A stretch of 64,000 bases of DNA from Lepas anatifera (lineage: Eukaryota; Arthropoda; Thecostraca; Lepadidae), in contig JAOTON010001814.1 in NCBI GenBank assembly GCA_034440635.1, forward strand, positions 1,612,001 through 1,676,000, read 5' to 3'. A program made the position numbers and the translations under genes. The notes under the pieces were generated by a model that saw only the letters and a program-made list of their open reading frames with translations, was not told the origin of the DNA and searched no databases. Below, piece after piece: positions 21,941 to 32,797 of this stretch (position 1 is its first letter; each line of letters opens with the position of its first letter).

Positions 21941-22290
21941 AATTTTGTCAAACTGCTGCAAGTTCAGTTACAGGAATCGAGGCCTCACTAAAGTCATCCG
22001 TGGACTTGTCACCGAGACCCCAACCCCACCATCCGAACGAGCAACTCCCACAATGGTGGGTTGATTTAGAAGCCAAAGTTTAACGTCCCACAAAGAAGAG
22101 GAACGGCCGCCCCGCTCAGGTCACTCTCTCACCAGTCTGGTGTCAGTAGACCTACGTCGGGTAAACAAAGAGTGCCGGAGCGTCTCAGGGGAACCGATCC
22201 CAAGCGTGCACAATGTGGTCTTCACTGCACTTGCAAGCTTCTGCGCAGCGGACCGGAGCCCAACGCTCTACCATCTGCGCTACCGGCTCT
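21941..22290 (-). mobile_element. tRNA-derived SINE, family A, second copy
   Basis: Same orientation and block order as 7929-8277. The minus strand has TAGCGCAGATGGTAGAGCG (A box with changes), GGGATCGGTTCCCCTGAG, GACCTGAGCGGGGCGGCC, GTGGGACGTTAAACTTTGG and the tail AAAATTTATAAAAA. It is moderately diverged, so an old insertion. Confidence 0.9.
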
Positions 22291-22835
22291 TAGGGTGTTC
22301 AGTTCCATAGGAAAGTGTCATATTAGGACGTCATAGGTCAATTACGTCGAATGACCTTGAACCAAAAATGAAAAATAAAACAGCTTATGGGACTTTCCCT
22401 CTGTGAAATTAATTTTTCATTGAATCCACGACGTTTGTCCGCGGCATCACAGCATTTCCCAATAGGTCCACCGCACAGCCCAGATTTGGCCTTTATACCC
22501 TCGTTTGACGTTGAAGATATTAACATAAGTTACTGACATTTGGTTGTAATGAAGAAAATCATAACCATCACAAAGACCAAACAAGCGTCTCCCTAGCCCC
22601 CTTCGTTTTCAGATCTCTGGGGCGGGGGGGTATTTTGGATTTCCTCCACTGCGCGCTGACACCAGATCCCACTACATTGCGCGTGCTAGTACGAACATGA
22701 ATTTTTTATTGTTACAGGGTACTTCCTATAATAATTTTTCAATTCCACTTCTCTGACAAAATGTATTTTTCAGATTTATACTGTTTAGCTCTCATGATTC
22801 GAGTAATGTTACCTGTCCTTGAAGTATCAGTATTG
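22291..22835. other. No gene seen
   Basis: Mixed sequence with a G-run near 22620. A 62-codon minus-strand frame at 22338-22526 has no recognisable similarity. Confidence 0.45.
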
Positions 22836-23694
22836 TATGTAGGAAAGTTTGTGTATTGCGCCCCCTAACTCATTGCGCCCCCTTATAACAGAGAAAGGTA
22901 GAAGTGGCATTTTGTTTTGGGCAGCTTAATCCAGTTCTCACCTTTAATCCATACATTTTCCCACCGTCTCAATAAATTCGTACATAAGAAAGTCTTTTAA
23001 TCAGCTAGCAAAATAAATTCAGTACTTCCTGAAATCTGCACGGGTTTATGAACCGAAAAATAAGAATACGGCTGTAACATTCCAAAATCGATGGTTTTAA
23101 TTTCAAAGCCAGACATTCATTGCATATTCTGAAAGCAACAATTATAAACTCCCCTGGTGGTAAATTTTTAAGGCAGACATCTCTGATTTAAATGCAAAAA
23201 AGTGATTGCGCCCTGGTCAAATGCGCCCTATACAAATGTATGTTGAAAAATAAAATCCAAAGCCTTTCCGTATGAATGTGATTTTATTATTACAAGTCAT
23301 TGTGAATGCAGGAATACCACATTAAAATGACTTCCAGGCCCTCCAGATGAAAAGATGGGGAGGTAGCCGAGCCCCATTTGCTCCTATACTAATGCTTATT
23401 TCTGTCGTGCCATTCGCTTAACATGGTATGAGGGAAGGGCGCAATTAAATCTAAATGTGCCCTCCCCCGAGCGCAATTACCCTCACACCTTGGCAAATGC
23501 GCCCTATGCATACTTTCACTCAAATTGGAATTCACTCTTAAAACACGCTATTTTCAGGCCAGGAATTGTTTTCTCAATGACAAAAAATGATCAAATTTTG
23601 CAATTTAATCCACAGTAGCGAGATTGAATAGGAGACATTCGTCTAGCACGTGATTTCCCTTAGAGGGCGCAATTCACATACTTTCCCCTACATA
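22836..23694. mobile_element. Non-autonomous TIR element with GCGCCCT motifs (~0.86 kb)
   Basis: The left end reads TATGTAGGAAAGTTTGTG then TATTGCGCCCCCTAA. The right end, inverted, reads TATGTAGGGGAAAGTATGTG then AATTGCGCCCTCTAA, so the ends match over about 33 bp with a 2-bp indel. GCGCCCT/GCGCCCCC recurs internally (about 22882, 23206, 23223, 23496). No open frame of note. The superfamily is not assigned because no clear target duplication could be read. Confidence 0.75.
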
Positions 23695-23776
23695 CATAGT
23701 GACATTTTGATTTCAATAAGCAAGTTGTTCGGTTACACTTAAGATTGCGTCTGGCAGCGGGTGAGTAGAAATCTGC

Positions 23777-24320
23777 TTGTCACATGAAGCTTCTACCAGA
23801 AAAGCACGATTCAACGCCCTAAACAAACATGCTATCGTAAATAAAATAAACATGAACGTAGGTTATACCCCTGAGACGTTATATAAAACATATCATGGAA
23901 GTCTGAGACGTATGTTGGTATGTCTTCAGGTTTTTTGGTATCCCCGCAATGGTAAGCCGGCATTCGCAAAACTTTATTTTGAAGGTTTTGAAAATATCCT
24001 GGCTCTAGTCTAGGCCAAGAAGCAATTTTGAAAAGCTGCAAAATTCATACTGGAGAATGCCGGCTTATCATTGCTGACGGTACCAAGAAACCTAATGACA
24101 TGATATCTGCCCCAGAAAAACAAGCTATGAAAGCTATCGATCTACGGTACAATTTCACTTTTTATGGATTTCTCTCGAAATCATGCAACTGTAGCAATGG
24201 CGGACGAGAAATCCCCGGCTGTTATTGCCGTCGTTTCCGTTTGAACCCTCCGGCCAACACTCAGACTACGAAAAACGGGAAGAAGGCAAACATGTTTGCT
24301 AGCACTGAAAGTAACTGCTA
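23777..24320 (+). other. Unrecognised coding-like remnant
   Basis: Frames at 23777-24013 and 24028-24321 are adjacent on the plus strand. The second contains a Cys cluster (SCNCSNGG, then GCYCRRF). The arrangement could be a decayed transposon protein. I do not recognise the family and see no splice sites or element ends. Confidence 0.3.
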
Positions 24321-24954
24321 ACCAAAACTCGTGACAATTTATTGGTCCTCAAAGAATTTGAGGACGCGTTCAGAAGATATAAATGATTCGGAAGATGTCG
24401 TTGCACACTTGAATACACAGCTAACACATACTTCAAAACATAGCCAATGACATGCTCGGTGAGGTCGTAGCCTCAGCCGTTGACGGATCCAGTTCCTGAC
24501 ATCGCCAGCACCACGGTGAAGGTCGCGGCTTCGGAAACCGACGCCGCATAGCGTGGCCTCGCCAACAACAACACACGTTTTGTCTGACTCTCTGTTTATC
24601 GCAGTGGTGTCATAATAAACAGAGCGAGCAACACGTCCGCTGGCTCCCATGGCGCGTTTCATTACAGCTGATCTCGGCTTGTTACCTTAGCGCCGTCGCG
24701 GGTAAAGCTAGAGCCATGGCGACATTGTGACGCCAGGAGGATGCCTGTGGAACTTGTTCTCGCACCTGAGAAATCTGCCTGGTATAGAACTATAGGAAAT
24801 CGTCAATAGATTATACCTGAGGTTCCAAACTAATTTAGAACTTCTCTCTGGTAGTGGCATGATCGAGGACCCTAAATGCAGACGTTGTGGTCAGTTTCTC
24901 AGAGCAGGAAATATTCACACCCGGATTAAAGGCTGCTAGGGAGTAGTGAAACTG
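24321..24954. other. No gene seen
   Basis: A minus-strand frame of 107 codons at 24339-24662 has no recognisable domain. CRRCGQFLRAGNIHTR can be read near 24880 on the plus strand, a possible scrap of the gene duplicated downstream. Confidence 0.4.
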
Positions 24955-25380
24955 AAACATTGTTTCAGACCAAAGCTGCATGCTGTTTTTGTTGAGTCAG
25001 ACCTTTCTGAACATGATGATCTTGCCTATTTCATGTATATAAAATTGGTTTAAGGTCTTGCTTTTTTATACAAAATAGGTATGCATGCAGGAGTGCTGTC
25101 AGTAGGCATGCTCATTTTTGTGATGTTACACAAGCAAATCTCAGAGATGCGGGTTATTTTCGATGCTCCAACACACGCTGGGACTGAACACAGGAGTTTA
25201 AGACATTTAGGATTTTCAGATTGGTGATGATGATCTTCCATTTAAAATCATGGGGAACACTTTAGCATTGCTTTGCCCCAGAGGGGCAGTCTTTTCCTTA
25301 CACAGCGTTGTTCCTATATCAATAGCTATCGAAAATCCTCTTAAATATTTTGTACCAAAAAGAAGTCTTTGACCCTTCAA

Positions 25381-26362
25381 CCCTCGCCCCGCTGGGGGGT
25401 GTTTGAACACCCCCTCGGGTTTTTCCGGCGGCACGAAAAACGGCGGCGGGAAACGCCGCCGTACTTAGCACACCTTCATTATCCTTGATCAATTTCGCAA
25501 CTTTTTACACCATTCTACGTTTGGGTCATCTCAGGTCAGGTTAGCAGTGCAGGTCAAGTGGCCTTACCTCCAAAAATTTTTAAGGTGGCATAAGTAAGAA
25601 ACGGGTAAATATATCGGATTCAAACTTGTACCACATAATGTCGCCACCGAGTGTTACAAAATATATTCCGGTATTTTTCATATGGATGACCTAGGGTCAG
25701 GTATGGAGCATGACCTCTCCATTGGAAATACATGGGGAATACAGGTTGGGCTGTATGTGTGTAGATACAGCTGAGAGTACCTTCGTATTCTCCAAATCGT
25801 AGTATTCTGGCCCCTTTTCAGGTTCATGTTGCAATTTTTTACCTGTAACTTCTGAGAGGTCATCTGGGGCTACTTAAGCAGTTTTCAGAATTGGGCCAAT
25901 TACTTTGCAAGAATGGATGATACAGCTTTTGTTTTGATACCATTACGTTTGGATTTCTATTTCGAGTCGATTGGTATGCATATTGGCTATGTTAGGTGGA
26001 AAAGTGACCTTGACGTGACTAAAGGTCAGGTCTATTTTTTTACCTAACATAGTCATATTATACATCATTCGATTCGCCGTAACGAGAAGAAAAGAATGGT
26101 GCCTAAAAATGATTCTAACTCAACTCTACCAGACGCTAAAGCCCCAAAAAACACTACCCAACATATAACCTTCTTTGACCTGTCATGTCCTCAATTTTGA
26201 CTTGAGCCAAAAAGTGACCAATGTAGTTTCTTCATTAATTTGTATGAGCTTTCCAAAAGTGTTCACGTTTTTCGCTATATCCAGCATAGGAGCCGAGTTC
26301 GACGGGGTGTCCAAACACCCCCACCAGGGCGAAGGTGGCTCGGAGGCCCAGCTGGGCGCGGG
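25381..26362 (+). mobile_element. piggyBac-like non-autonomous element, GTGTTTGAACAC type
   Basis: The left flank is TCAA (25377-25380) and then CCCTCGCCCCGCTGGGG. The right end is CCAGCTGGGCGCGGG followed by TTAA (26363-26366). Just inside is the palindrome GGGTGTTTGAACACCC (right copy GGGTGTCCAAACACCC), then a hairpin CGGCGGCGGGAAACGCCGCCG. The interior has many AGGTCA/TGACCT hexamers and the block ATTCGATTCG. Arm B of the inverted duplication has an uninterrupted site (TTTCAATGAAAGG near 30505), so insertion at a TTAA-like site is directly visible. No open frame. Confidence 0.85.
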
Positions 26363-26539
26363 TTAAATGAAAGGAACGTTGTTTATGCTCTCATGGGTCT
26401 TGACCCCAAATGGTGACTGCTGCAAGAGCAAACAAGCATTTGCCGTTAATAGAAGTTATTAGCACGGCGGATGATCTACCGCAAGCTGACCTTCCCACTA
26501 ACAAGGGTGTCCTCAGACAGGCTCTGAAAATACTGGATT

Positions 26540-26975
26540 TAAACACGCAAAGCACAGGCGCTGCACTTGCATAAGAAGTCGCGCACATCATTGGACGAAT
26601 GGTAAAGGAAGTTTGGTTGAGGGTAAGCGAGGGCATGGAACCAGCCATCGTGAAAGATCTAGGAGTCGCAAATAGGGTGGTGAGGCTTTGGCAGCAGCTT
26701 GAGGAGGTCGCCTCAGGCGGGAAAGTTCTGGAAACATAAAAAGAGAAGACAGCATGGTCAGAATAGACAATCCCAGGCAAACTTGGAGGCTAGTCTGGAC
26801 AAGCTGTCTGGCATATGTCTATATGTCACTGCCCGATTCGTCCATGCACTGACTGTGGCTGCTCATCGAGCTGCAAGCAAGCATGCCACGTTACCTGCAG
26901 CTGCCCAAGAGAAAGGAGAATCCCGGTGATGGAGTTGGGATTCATCAAGGAAAAGCGAACAAAGAGGGAATAACG
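26540..26975 (+). pseudogene. Cys-rich protein remnant, arm A
   Basis: In one frame (with stops) the sequence reads LDLNTQSTGAALA, then EVAHIIGRMVKEVWLRVSEG and LGVANRVVRLWQQLEE. Further on come CHCPIRPCTDCGCSSSC, CHVTCSCPRERRIPV and LGFIKEKRTKRE. The pattern CxC...C..C.C...C...C...C.CP looks like a zinc-binding cluster followed by a basic stretch. I cannot name the family; the duplication with another arm and scattered stops suggest a transposon-associated protein. The other copy is at 27885-27540 on the minus strand. Confidence 0.55.
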
Positions 26976-27539
26976 TAGAAAGCATCAGATTGGAGGAAAA
27001 GACAAAAACCTTCAGCCAGATTAGACACGAGGATCAAACGACAAGTAGAGGGAAGAGGAATACGTGGGCGAGCGCTACAGCCCGTGAGGAGACGCAAGCA
27101 GAACGCAACAGGGTGGAAGCAAGAGAGTGGAACTCTGTTAAGGAAGCAAGAGAGTGTAACTCTGCGAGTGAACATGACGTCTCTGAAGTTTCAGATCACC
27201 CATATATATCCTCTCAGGTCACCGCAGCTTCGTTCACCTCCGAATCGGAAAGGAAGGGGGAAGGTCAAAACCGAAAGAACTTTCCACTTACAGTGAGGAC
27301 TGTCATGCGCATTGGGGTATCCCAAAGAGCGCTGGCCAGCATATTTTCTCATATATGGGTATAAGTGGGCGATCTGAAATGTAAAATACGTCATGTTCCC
27401 TCGCAGAGTTACACCCTTTTTGCGGTTCCACCCTGTTGCGTTCTGCTTGCTTCTCCTCCTCACGGGCTTTAGCGCTCGCCTGCGTATTCCTCTTCTCCTC
27501 TGCATGTTGTTGAATCCTCTTTTCTAATCTGGCTGAGTT

Positions 27540-27885
27540 TTTGTCTTTTCCTCCAGTCTGATGCTTTCTACGTTATTACCTCTTTGTTCGCTTTTTCTTG
27601 ATGAATCCTAACTGCATCACCGGGATTCTCCTTTCTCTTGGGCAGCTGCAGGTAACGTGGCATGCTTGCTTGCAGCTTGAAGAGCAGCCACAGTCAGCGC
27701 ATGGACGAATCGGGCAGTGACATAGACATATGTTAGACAGCTTGTCCAGACTAGCTTCCAAGTATGCCTGGGATTGTCTATTCTGGCCATACTGCCTTCT
27801 CTTTTTTATGTCTCCAGAACTTTCCCGCCTAACGCGACCCCCTCAAGCTGCTGCCAAAGCCTCACCACCCTATTTGTGACTTCTT
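27540..27885 (-). pseudogene. Cys-rich protein remnant, arm B
   Basis: This is the reverse-complement copy of 26655-26990. The frame at 27761-27576 keeps LDKLSNICLCHCPIRPCADCGCSSSC, read here in parts, and ends FIKKKRTKR. It preserves the full Cys cluster in one frame, unlike arm A, where a one-base change shifts the frame. Its upstream part lies beyond the Tc1/mariner-like insertion, at 31090-30224. Confidence 0.55.
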
Positions 27886-28021
27886 CACCTTTTTACTGTC
27901 AATTTAGAAAAGGTAAAATTCAAATAAGAAAAAGATAAATTCAAATAAAAAATTAAATTCAAACGTTGAAAAGTTTTGAAGTGCTGCGGCTAGGAGCATG
28001 ATGATAAGTTGATAAGGTGTT

Positions 28022-28304
28022 CACTGGCCTGTCCCCTCGAATCCGGAAATGTAAAAAACACTTAAGATTATATATTCGGGTACAGCCCTTCATCAGCATC
28101 ATGTAGTAAATATCAAAAGTTCTCGTTCATAGTGTAGCCAGACCTCGAAATTTCGAGGTCTGGCTACACTATGGCCGATAATTTTTTATATTTACTACAT
28201 GATTCTGATGAAGGGCTGTGCCCGAATATATAATTTTCAGTGTTCACGGTATATGTAATTTTCAGTGTTTTTTAAATTTCCCAATTCGAGGGGACAGGCC
28301 AGTG
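28022..28304. mobile_element. Palindromic foldback MITE (283 bp)
   Basis: The outer ends are CACTGGCCTGTCCCCTCGAA and its inverse TTCGAGGGGACAGGCCAGTG. The whole element is an imperfect palindrome centred on CCTCGAAATTTCGAGG near 28153, with about 140-bp arms. Each arm carries CTGATGAAGGGCTGT(G/A)CCCGAA in inverted orientation. A single-arm relative lies at 40296-40439. No coding capacity. Confidence 0.85.
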
Positions 28305-28804
28305 AGGACATGATCAATTTTAAATTCAAATTGAAAATTGAAGTTCAATTTCAAAAACAAAACTCAATTTTAAAAGATATTTTCAAATTAAAAAGAAGTT
28401 CGAATTAAAACATCCATTTCAATACTAAGATTATGCCCGTCCCCAGGTTATTGTAAGAAATTAATTACTGTACTCATTGCATCGGTCAGTGATAAACCAT
28501 AAACAATTATTCCAGATAATGATGTTACTGTGTCGTAGTAGTCAGTAGTAGAGCAAATGGGTTTCCTTCTTGAAATAAAGGAGAGAATCAGATAGTTTGG
28601 ATAGTTGCATTGTTCAAATTTCTAATATTCTCACAATTCAGACAAAACGAAAACAGGAAGTGCAGCTGTATTAGCAATTCTACACCATACCAGATATACA
28701 GCATACACAGTACAAAGCGTGACACACAATCAACCTATATCGCTGTTGAGACCATTTCAGGAAAGAGAGAAGCACAGTTACACAACAGGCTCATAACTCT
28801 ACAT

Positions 28805-29776
28805 CTACACGCCCACTGCCAGATCAGCGAGAGTCATGCAGCCGGCGAAGTGACGCTGCACGTGGTTGCAGGTGCGCAGGCACATCAGGGGAGTGATCTT
28901 TTCCATTGCGCCATAGATCTTCGCTTCCAGATAGCGCAGGCGGTGCTCCAACTGCGTGACGCCTGGCTCGGTCTCCATCACCGCTGAGAAACTGCTCGCC
29001 ATCTCCCTTTTCATGTTGGCTTTCGTGGCCGACCAGCACCCCTCAATAGGGTTGAGTGGAGTGCTGTAGGGTGCAGTCCGAATAAGCTGGACGCTGGCGA
29101 AGTCGGGCTCAGCGACGACAGCCTCGAGCCTCGAGTGGACTGGAGCGTTGTCGCAGACGACGGCCAGCAGGTCAGGGCGCTCCGGGTATCTCCTAAGCGC
29201 CTGTCGTAGCCACTCGCCGCAGTTTTCTTTCAAGAGAGAGCCGCGACGTCGCGACCAGTATACCAAACCAATTTGGCTGATGGCACCAATGATGTGGACG
29301 TTTGGCCCATTGCTGGCGGCTGCCTTCATGCTGCAGCGTGTTCCTCTCCGGGAGCGACCCTCCGAGCGACGAAGAAACAAATTGCAGTTTGTTTCATCCA
29401 TGTAGATGATGGTCTTCCCCATTCCAGACGCATTCATGAGTTTACGCACATATTCTGCCCGTGTTTCTTTGTTTAGATCACTGTTCATACTGGCAGGCTC
29501 CGGCACCACTTTCTTGAGAGTATACAGCTGTCCATTCAGGTGCTTGTGCATGGTTGGGATGGAGAGCTAAACCCCTGTTTCGGCCCGAAGCTTATCACCC
29601 ATTTCTTTCAGAGTGATGGCCGGAGTTTCTTCAACGTAGCTGGTCAGTTTTACCAGATGTATTGGCCCCACCTTCTTATTCCTGGTTCCACCACGCGGCA
29701 GGGGGCATTCACCAGATGGCCTGGTGATGTAGCCATAGGCTGTCTGGACGGCAACACCGTTAGCCGTTGCAGCCAC
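28805..29776 (-). pseudogene. IS630/Tc1/mariner-type DDE transposase, one in-frame stop
   Basis: The minus-strand frame starts near 29776 with a helix-turn-helix-like part (ETPAITLKEMGDKLRAETGV). It is broken by a TAG at 29567-29569 and continues in the same frame through MHKHLNGQLYTLKKVV to a stop at 28805. The catalytic triad is readable: Asp in IYMDETN, Asp in VVCDNAPVHS, Glu in STPLNPIEGCW, with 35 residues between the second Asp and Glu by my count. Apart from the stop the frame is intact, so decay is recent or mild. It would bind its own terminal repeats and cut and paste DNA. There is no intron. Confidence 0.92.
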
Positions 29777-30853
29777 CTTCCAATCTCCCCCGGCATTTTA
29801 GCAAGTTACGATTCGATCCCTTACGTCTCTCCTGACCTTCTTGTAGTGCCCACGTTTGATACCCCGTTTGACCCCACGTTTTTGGGGTCTTCGAGGGTAA
29901 AATTTGTTGGAGCACTCATCGAAAATTCTACTGCTAAGTTTTCGAGGTCTTCAAAAATGATGGAGGATTCGGATGATCCTGCCATTGTTAGGTTGCACGC
30001 ACAAAAGTGTAAATCTGTGATAAAATATACATTTATTTATGAGCGCACGTTCCGTGTCTTGCAGCCTTTGAACTTACGATCCTCTATTTCAATTTTAATT
30101 TTACTTCTCTAAATTGCTATTTATCTTTTTTAAATTGGAGTTTGATATCTTTAAATTGAATATTAATTTTAATTTGAATTTTAACTTTTTTAATTGAACT
30201 TTAAATCGAAAGCAAAAAGGTATAGATCTTTCACGATGGCTGGTTCCATGCACTCGTTTACCCTCAACCAAACTTCCTTCATCATTCGTCCAATGATGTG
30301 CACGACTTCCCATGCTAAGACAGCTCTTGTGCTTTGCGTGTTTAAATCCCGTATTTTCAGAGCCTGTGTAAGGAGGCCCCTGTTAGTGGGAAGGTCAGCT
30401 TGCGGTAGATCTTAATAACTTCTATTAACGACAAATGCTTCCTTGCTCTTGCAGTAGTCACCATTTGTGGTCAAGAGCCATAAGATCAAAAACAACGTTC
30501 CTTTCATTGAAATGGCCAAATACTTATTTTCCTTCAAAATTATATGAGAGGATTAATATCAACAGTAGCTTTTGATATGGGAACAACGCTGTGCAAGGAA
30601 AAAACTGCCTCTCTGTGGCAAATAAATACTGAAATATTCCCATGATTTTAAATGGAAGATTACCATTATCTGAAAATTCTAAATGACATTTAACTCTGAA
30701 AGCCTTTCTAAATATACCTGTTGTATGTAGTGTAGACATGAAATATGTTGTGCAGAAATAAAACATCTCGTTTGAAAAGTCACAGGGAGCCAAGCAATAC
30801 AGGACTAAAAAATTGTTTAGCATAAATAAGAAATTAACCAGAATTACCCCGAT

Positions 30854-31010
30854 CAGTGGCGGATCCAGAACTTTGTTTCGGGGGAAGGCTGAGGGCTAGA
30901 GCCTCCCTGTCATTGCCTCGGAACAGCCTCCGGCTTTGTATTAACTATAGACACTGACATTTCGGGGAGGGGGCTTCAGCCCCTAGGCCCCCTTGTCTAT
31001 GTGAAATGGT
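30854..31010. mobile_element. Possible hAT-type MITE, one good terminus
   Basis: CAGTGGCGGATCCAGAACTT at 30854 is a typical hAT end. The segment to about 31005 (GGGGGCTTCAGCCCCTAGGC, then CTTGTCTATG) is absent from the matching place in arm A of the inverted duplication, which supports insertion here. The far end does not match the near end and no 8-bp duplication could be read, so the right boundary is uncertain. Confidence 0.5.
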
Positions 31011-31090
31011 CATGTTCAGAAAGGTCTGACACAACATAAAACAGCGTGCAATTTTGATCTGAAACAATTTTTCAGATTCGCTACACTCAT

Positions 31091-31602
31091 TGTGAGCAGT
31101 GCTAATTGACCTCTCTTACCCAAATTATTTAGGCTAGTCTAAACTTAGAACATGGACGGAACCACTCCGAGCCCTCAAATTATAATTTGGGTCAACAGAT
31201 TTTTTTGGTAGCCACGATGTTCAAGATACATCAAGAAAACATGCACTTCGCATAGATAAACTAGACATTAGATTCATGATTACCGAGGCGTTTTTGCGTT
31301 GAGTTGGGCTTCAAAGAGATAGAAAGAGTAATGTACAGGTGAAGGTCAAACTTCCTTGTATTTATACCAACTATATAGGCATTTGCCAAGCGGTCCAACG
31401 ATTTGCTAGACCACCATCGCCAGGGCCTATGAAAATACTGAAATGCAATAAAAAGGACACATTTGACGCCAATGTCAGAAATTGATTACATACGTAATCA
31501 TCAGCCAATTTATTCATCACCTATACTTACCGTAGCTTAGAAATTTCCTCTAAGGTCTCTACGGAAATCCACATCCAAAAGCAGGCCTGTCTACGCAGGT
31601 AG
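31091..31602. other. No gene seen
   Basis: Mixed AT-rich sequence beyond the end of the inverted duplication, with no recognisable frames or repeats. Confidence 0.45.
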
Positions 31603-31606
31603 TTAA

Positions 31607-32793
31607 CCTTCGCCCGGGTGGGGGGTCTTTTAGACCCCCTCGGGTTTTTCGGAAGTGACCAAAAACGGCGACGCGCAGCGCCGCCAAACTTGGTCTAGCT
31701 GTTTCTTCATCATTTTTACATCTTTCCTGAAAATTTTGGCTCAAGGTCATATCGGGTGAGGTCACCAGGTCAGGTGAAGTGACCTCACTTCAAAAATACT
31801 TAGGACGGCATAACTAAAAGAAGGGTTAATCGATCAAGTTGAAACTCATACCACATCTTGGGCCCACTAGGAGCTACAACATTTGTTCCGGAATTTTTGA
31901 TATTGGTGACCTAAGGTCATGTGCAGAGCATGACCTCCCATTGACAATGCATGGGGAAAATCACGAAATGAGCTTTTCTCAGTAAGTATGGATGGAATCA
32001 ACTTCAAACATCGGTTGCGACTTGCTCTTAGCCCATTTCTGAAGCTAATACCAAAATTTTTGACTTGTAACCTTTAAAAGGTCTTCTTAGGTCAAATAAG
32101 CATTTTTTGGTGTTTTTCTCTATAAATTTTGAATAAACTAAGATAGAGCTTTTATTTTGTCACCAAAGTGTTTGTATAGTCACTGGAAGTCAAATGATAC
32201 ACATCATGACTATACCAGGTCAAGTTGGGTCAGACCGTTGACCTGGGTCAGGTCAAATTCTTAAATTTGACCTGGCATAGCAATATCATATATCATTCGA
32301 TTCGTATTGACGAGAGGATTGCAATGGTGCATAAACTATGGCTGTATCTTGTTTGGTTTGGAAGCTATTAGCGAAAAAGTAAACGCCCTTATGCATGGGT
32401 GGCTATGGACATTCCCAAGAATATGCCCAATATTTAGTGACCTGTAGCTCCCTAGGCTTTGACCTGACACGAAAATGAATGCCACTGTAATGAAAGCACA
32501 TCTCAAGAGCTTTCGAATGGTGTTAGAAAAATGTTTCTAGCTATTATAGTTTCTGAGATATAGGAGGTTTTCTTAGTACACTTAATATTAGCGATTTTGA
32601 CCTATTTTGACCTCTGGTGACCTTGATATTGACCTGACAAGAAAAATGACCGAAGTATTTTCGATATCATTTTCGAAGAGCTTTCGATTGCCGTTTTGCG
32701 CTTTTTTCTAGCTCTCTTAGTTTTTGAGATCGTGGGGGTCTTTTTAGCCCCCACCAGGGCGAAGGTGGCTCGTACCCGCCACCGGGGCAAGGG
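31607..32793 (+). mobile_element. piggyBac-like non-autonomous element, GGTCTTTTAGACC type
   Basis: Perfect TTAA flanks at 31603-31606 and 32794-32797. The left end CCTTCGCCCGGGTGGGG faces the right end CCACCGGGGCAAGGG. The subterminal palindrome is GGGGTCTTTTAGACCCC on the left and GGGGGTCTTTTTAGCCCCC on the right. Inside are a GC hairpin near 31675, repeated AGGTCA/TGACCT (for example 31741-31790 and 32210-32280), ATATATCATTCGATTCG near 32285 and no open frame. It is closely related to 41907-43120, block for block. Confidence 0.88.
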
Positions 32794-32797
32794 TTAA

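Larger units (their letters stand above)
27886..30222 (-). mobile_element. Tc1/mariner-like transposon (~2.3 kb), degenerate
   Basis: The left end is CACCTTTTTACTGTCAATTT. The right end, inverted, is TACCTTTTTGCTTTCGATTT, giving imperfect inverted repeats of at least 20 bp. TA follows at 30223-30224; the corresponding left base pair is mutated. Arm A of the inverted duplication shows the uninterrupted site AAAGATCTAGGAGTCGCAAA at 26655. AT-rich subterminal zones (27900-27980, 30080-30210) flank a transposase gene at 28805-29776. A palindromic MITE (28022-28304) lies inside. Confidence 0.82.
24955..31090. repeat. Large inverted duplication (two ~1.3-kb arms plus insertions)
   Basis: Plus-strand sequence 24955-27205 is matched in reverse complement by 31090-30224 joined to 27885-27360. 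Shared blocks include GTTTCAGA...CTGTTTT...GTCAGACCTTTCTGAACATGA, CTTCCATTTAAAATCATGGG, ATGAAAGGAACGTTGTTT, ACCAGCCATCGTGAAAGATC, and the Cys-rich coding stretch. A spacer of about 150 bp lies between the arms. Arm A carries a piggyBac-like element (25381-26362) absent from arm B; arm B carries a Tc1/mariner-like element (27886-30222) absent from arm A. Confidence 0.88.

Noticed and set aside
29540..30112. 190-codon plus-strand frame
   Set aside because: It is antisense to the transposase N-terminal region and its own leader; no recognisable domain.
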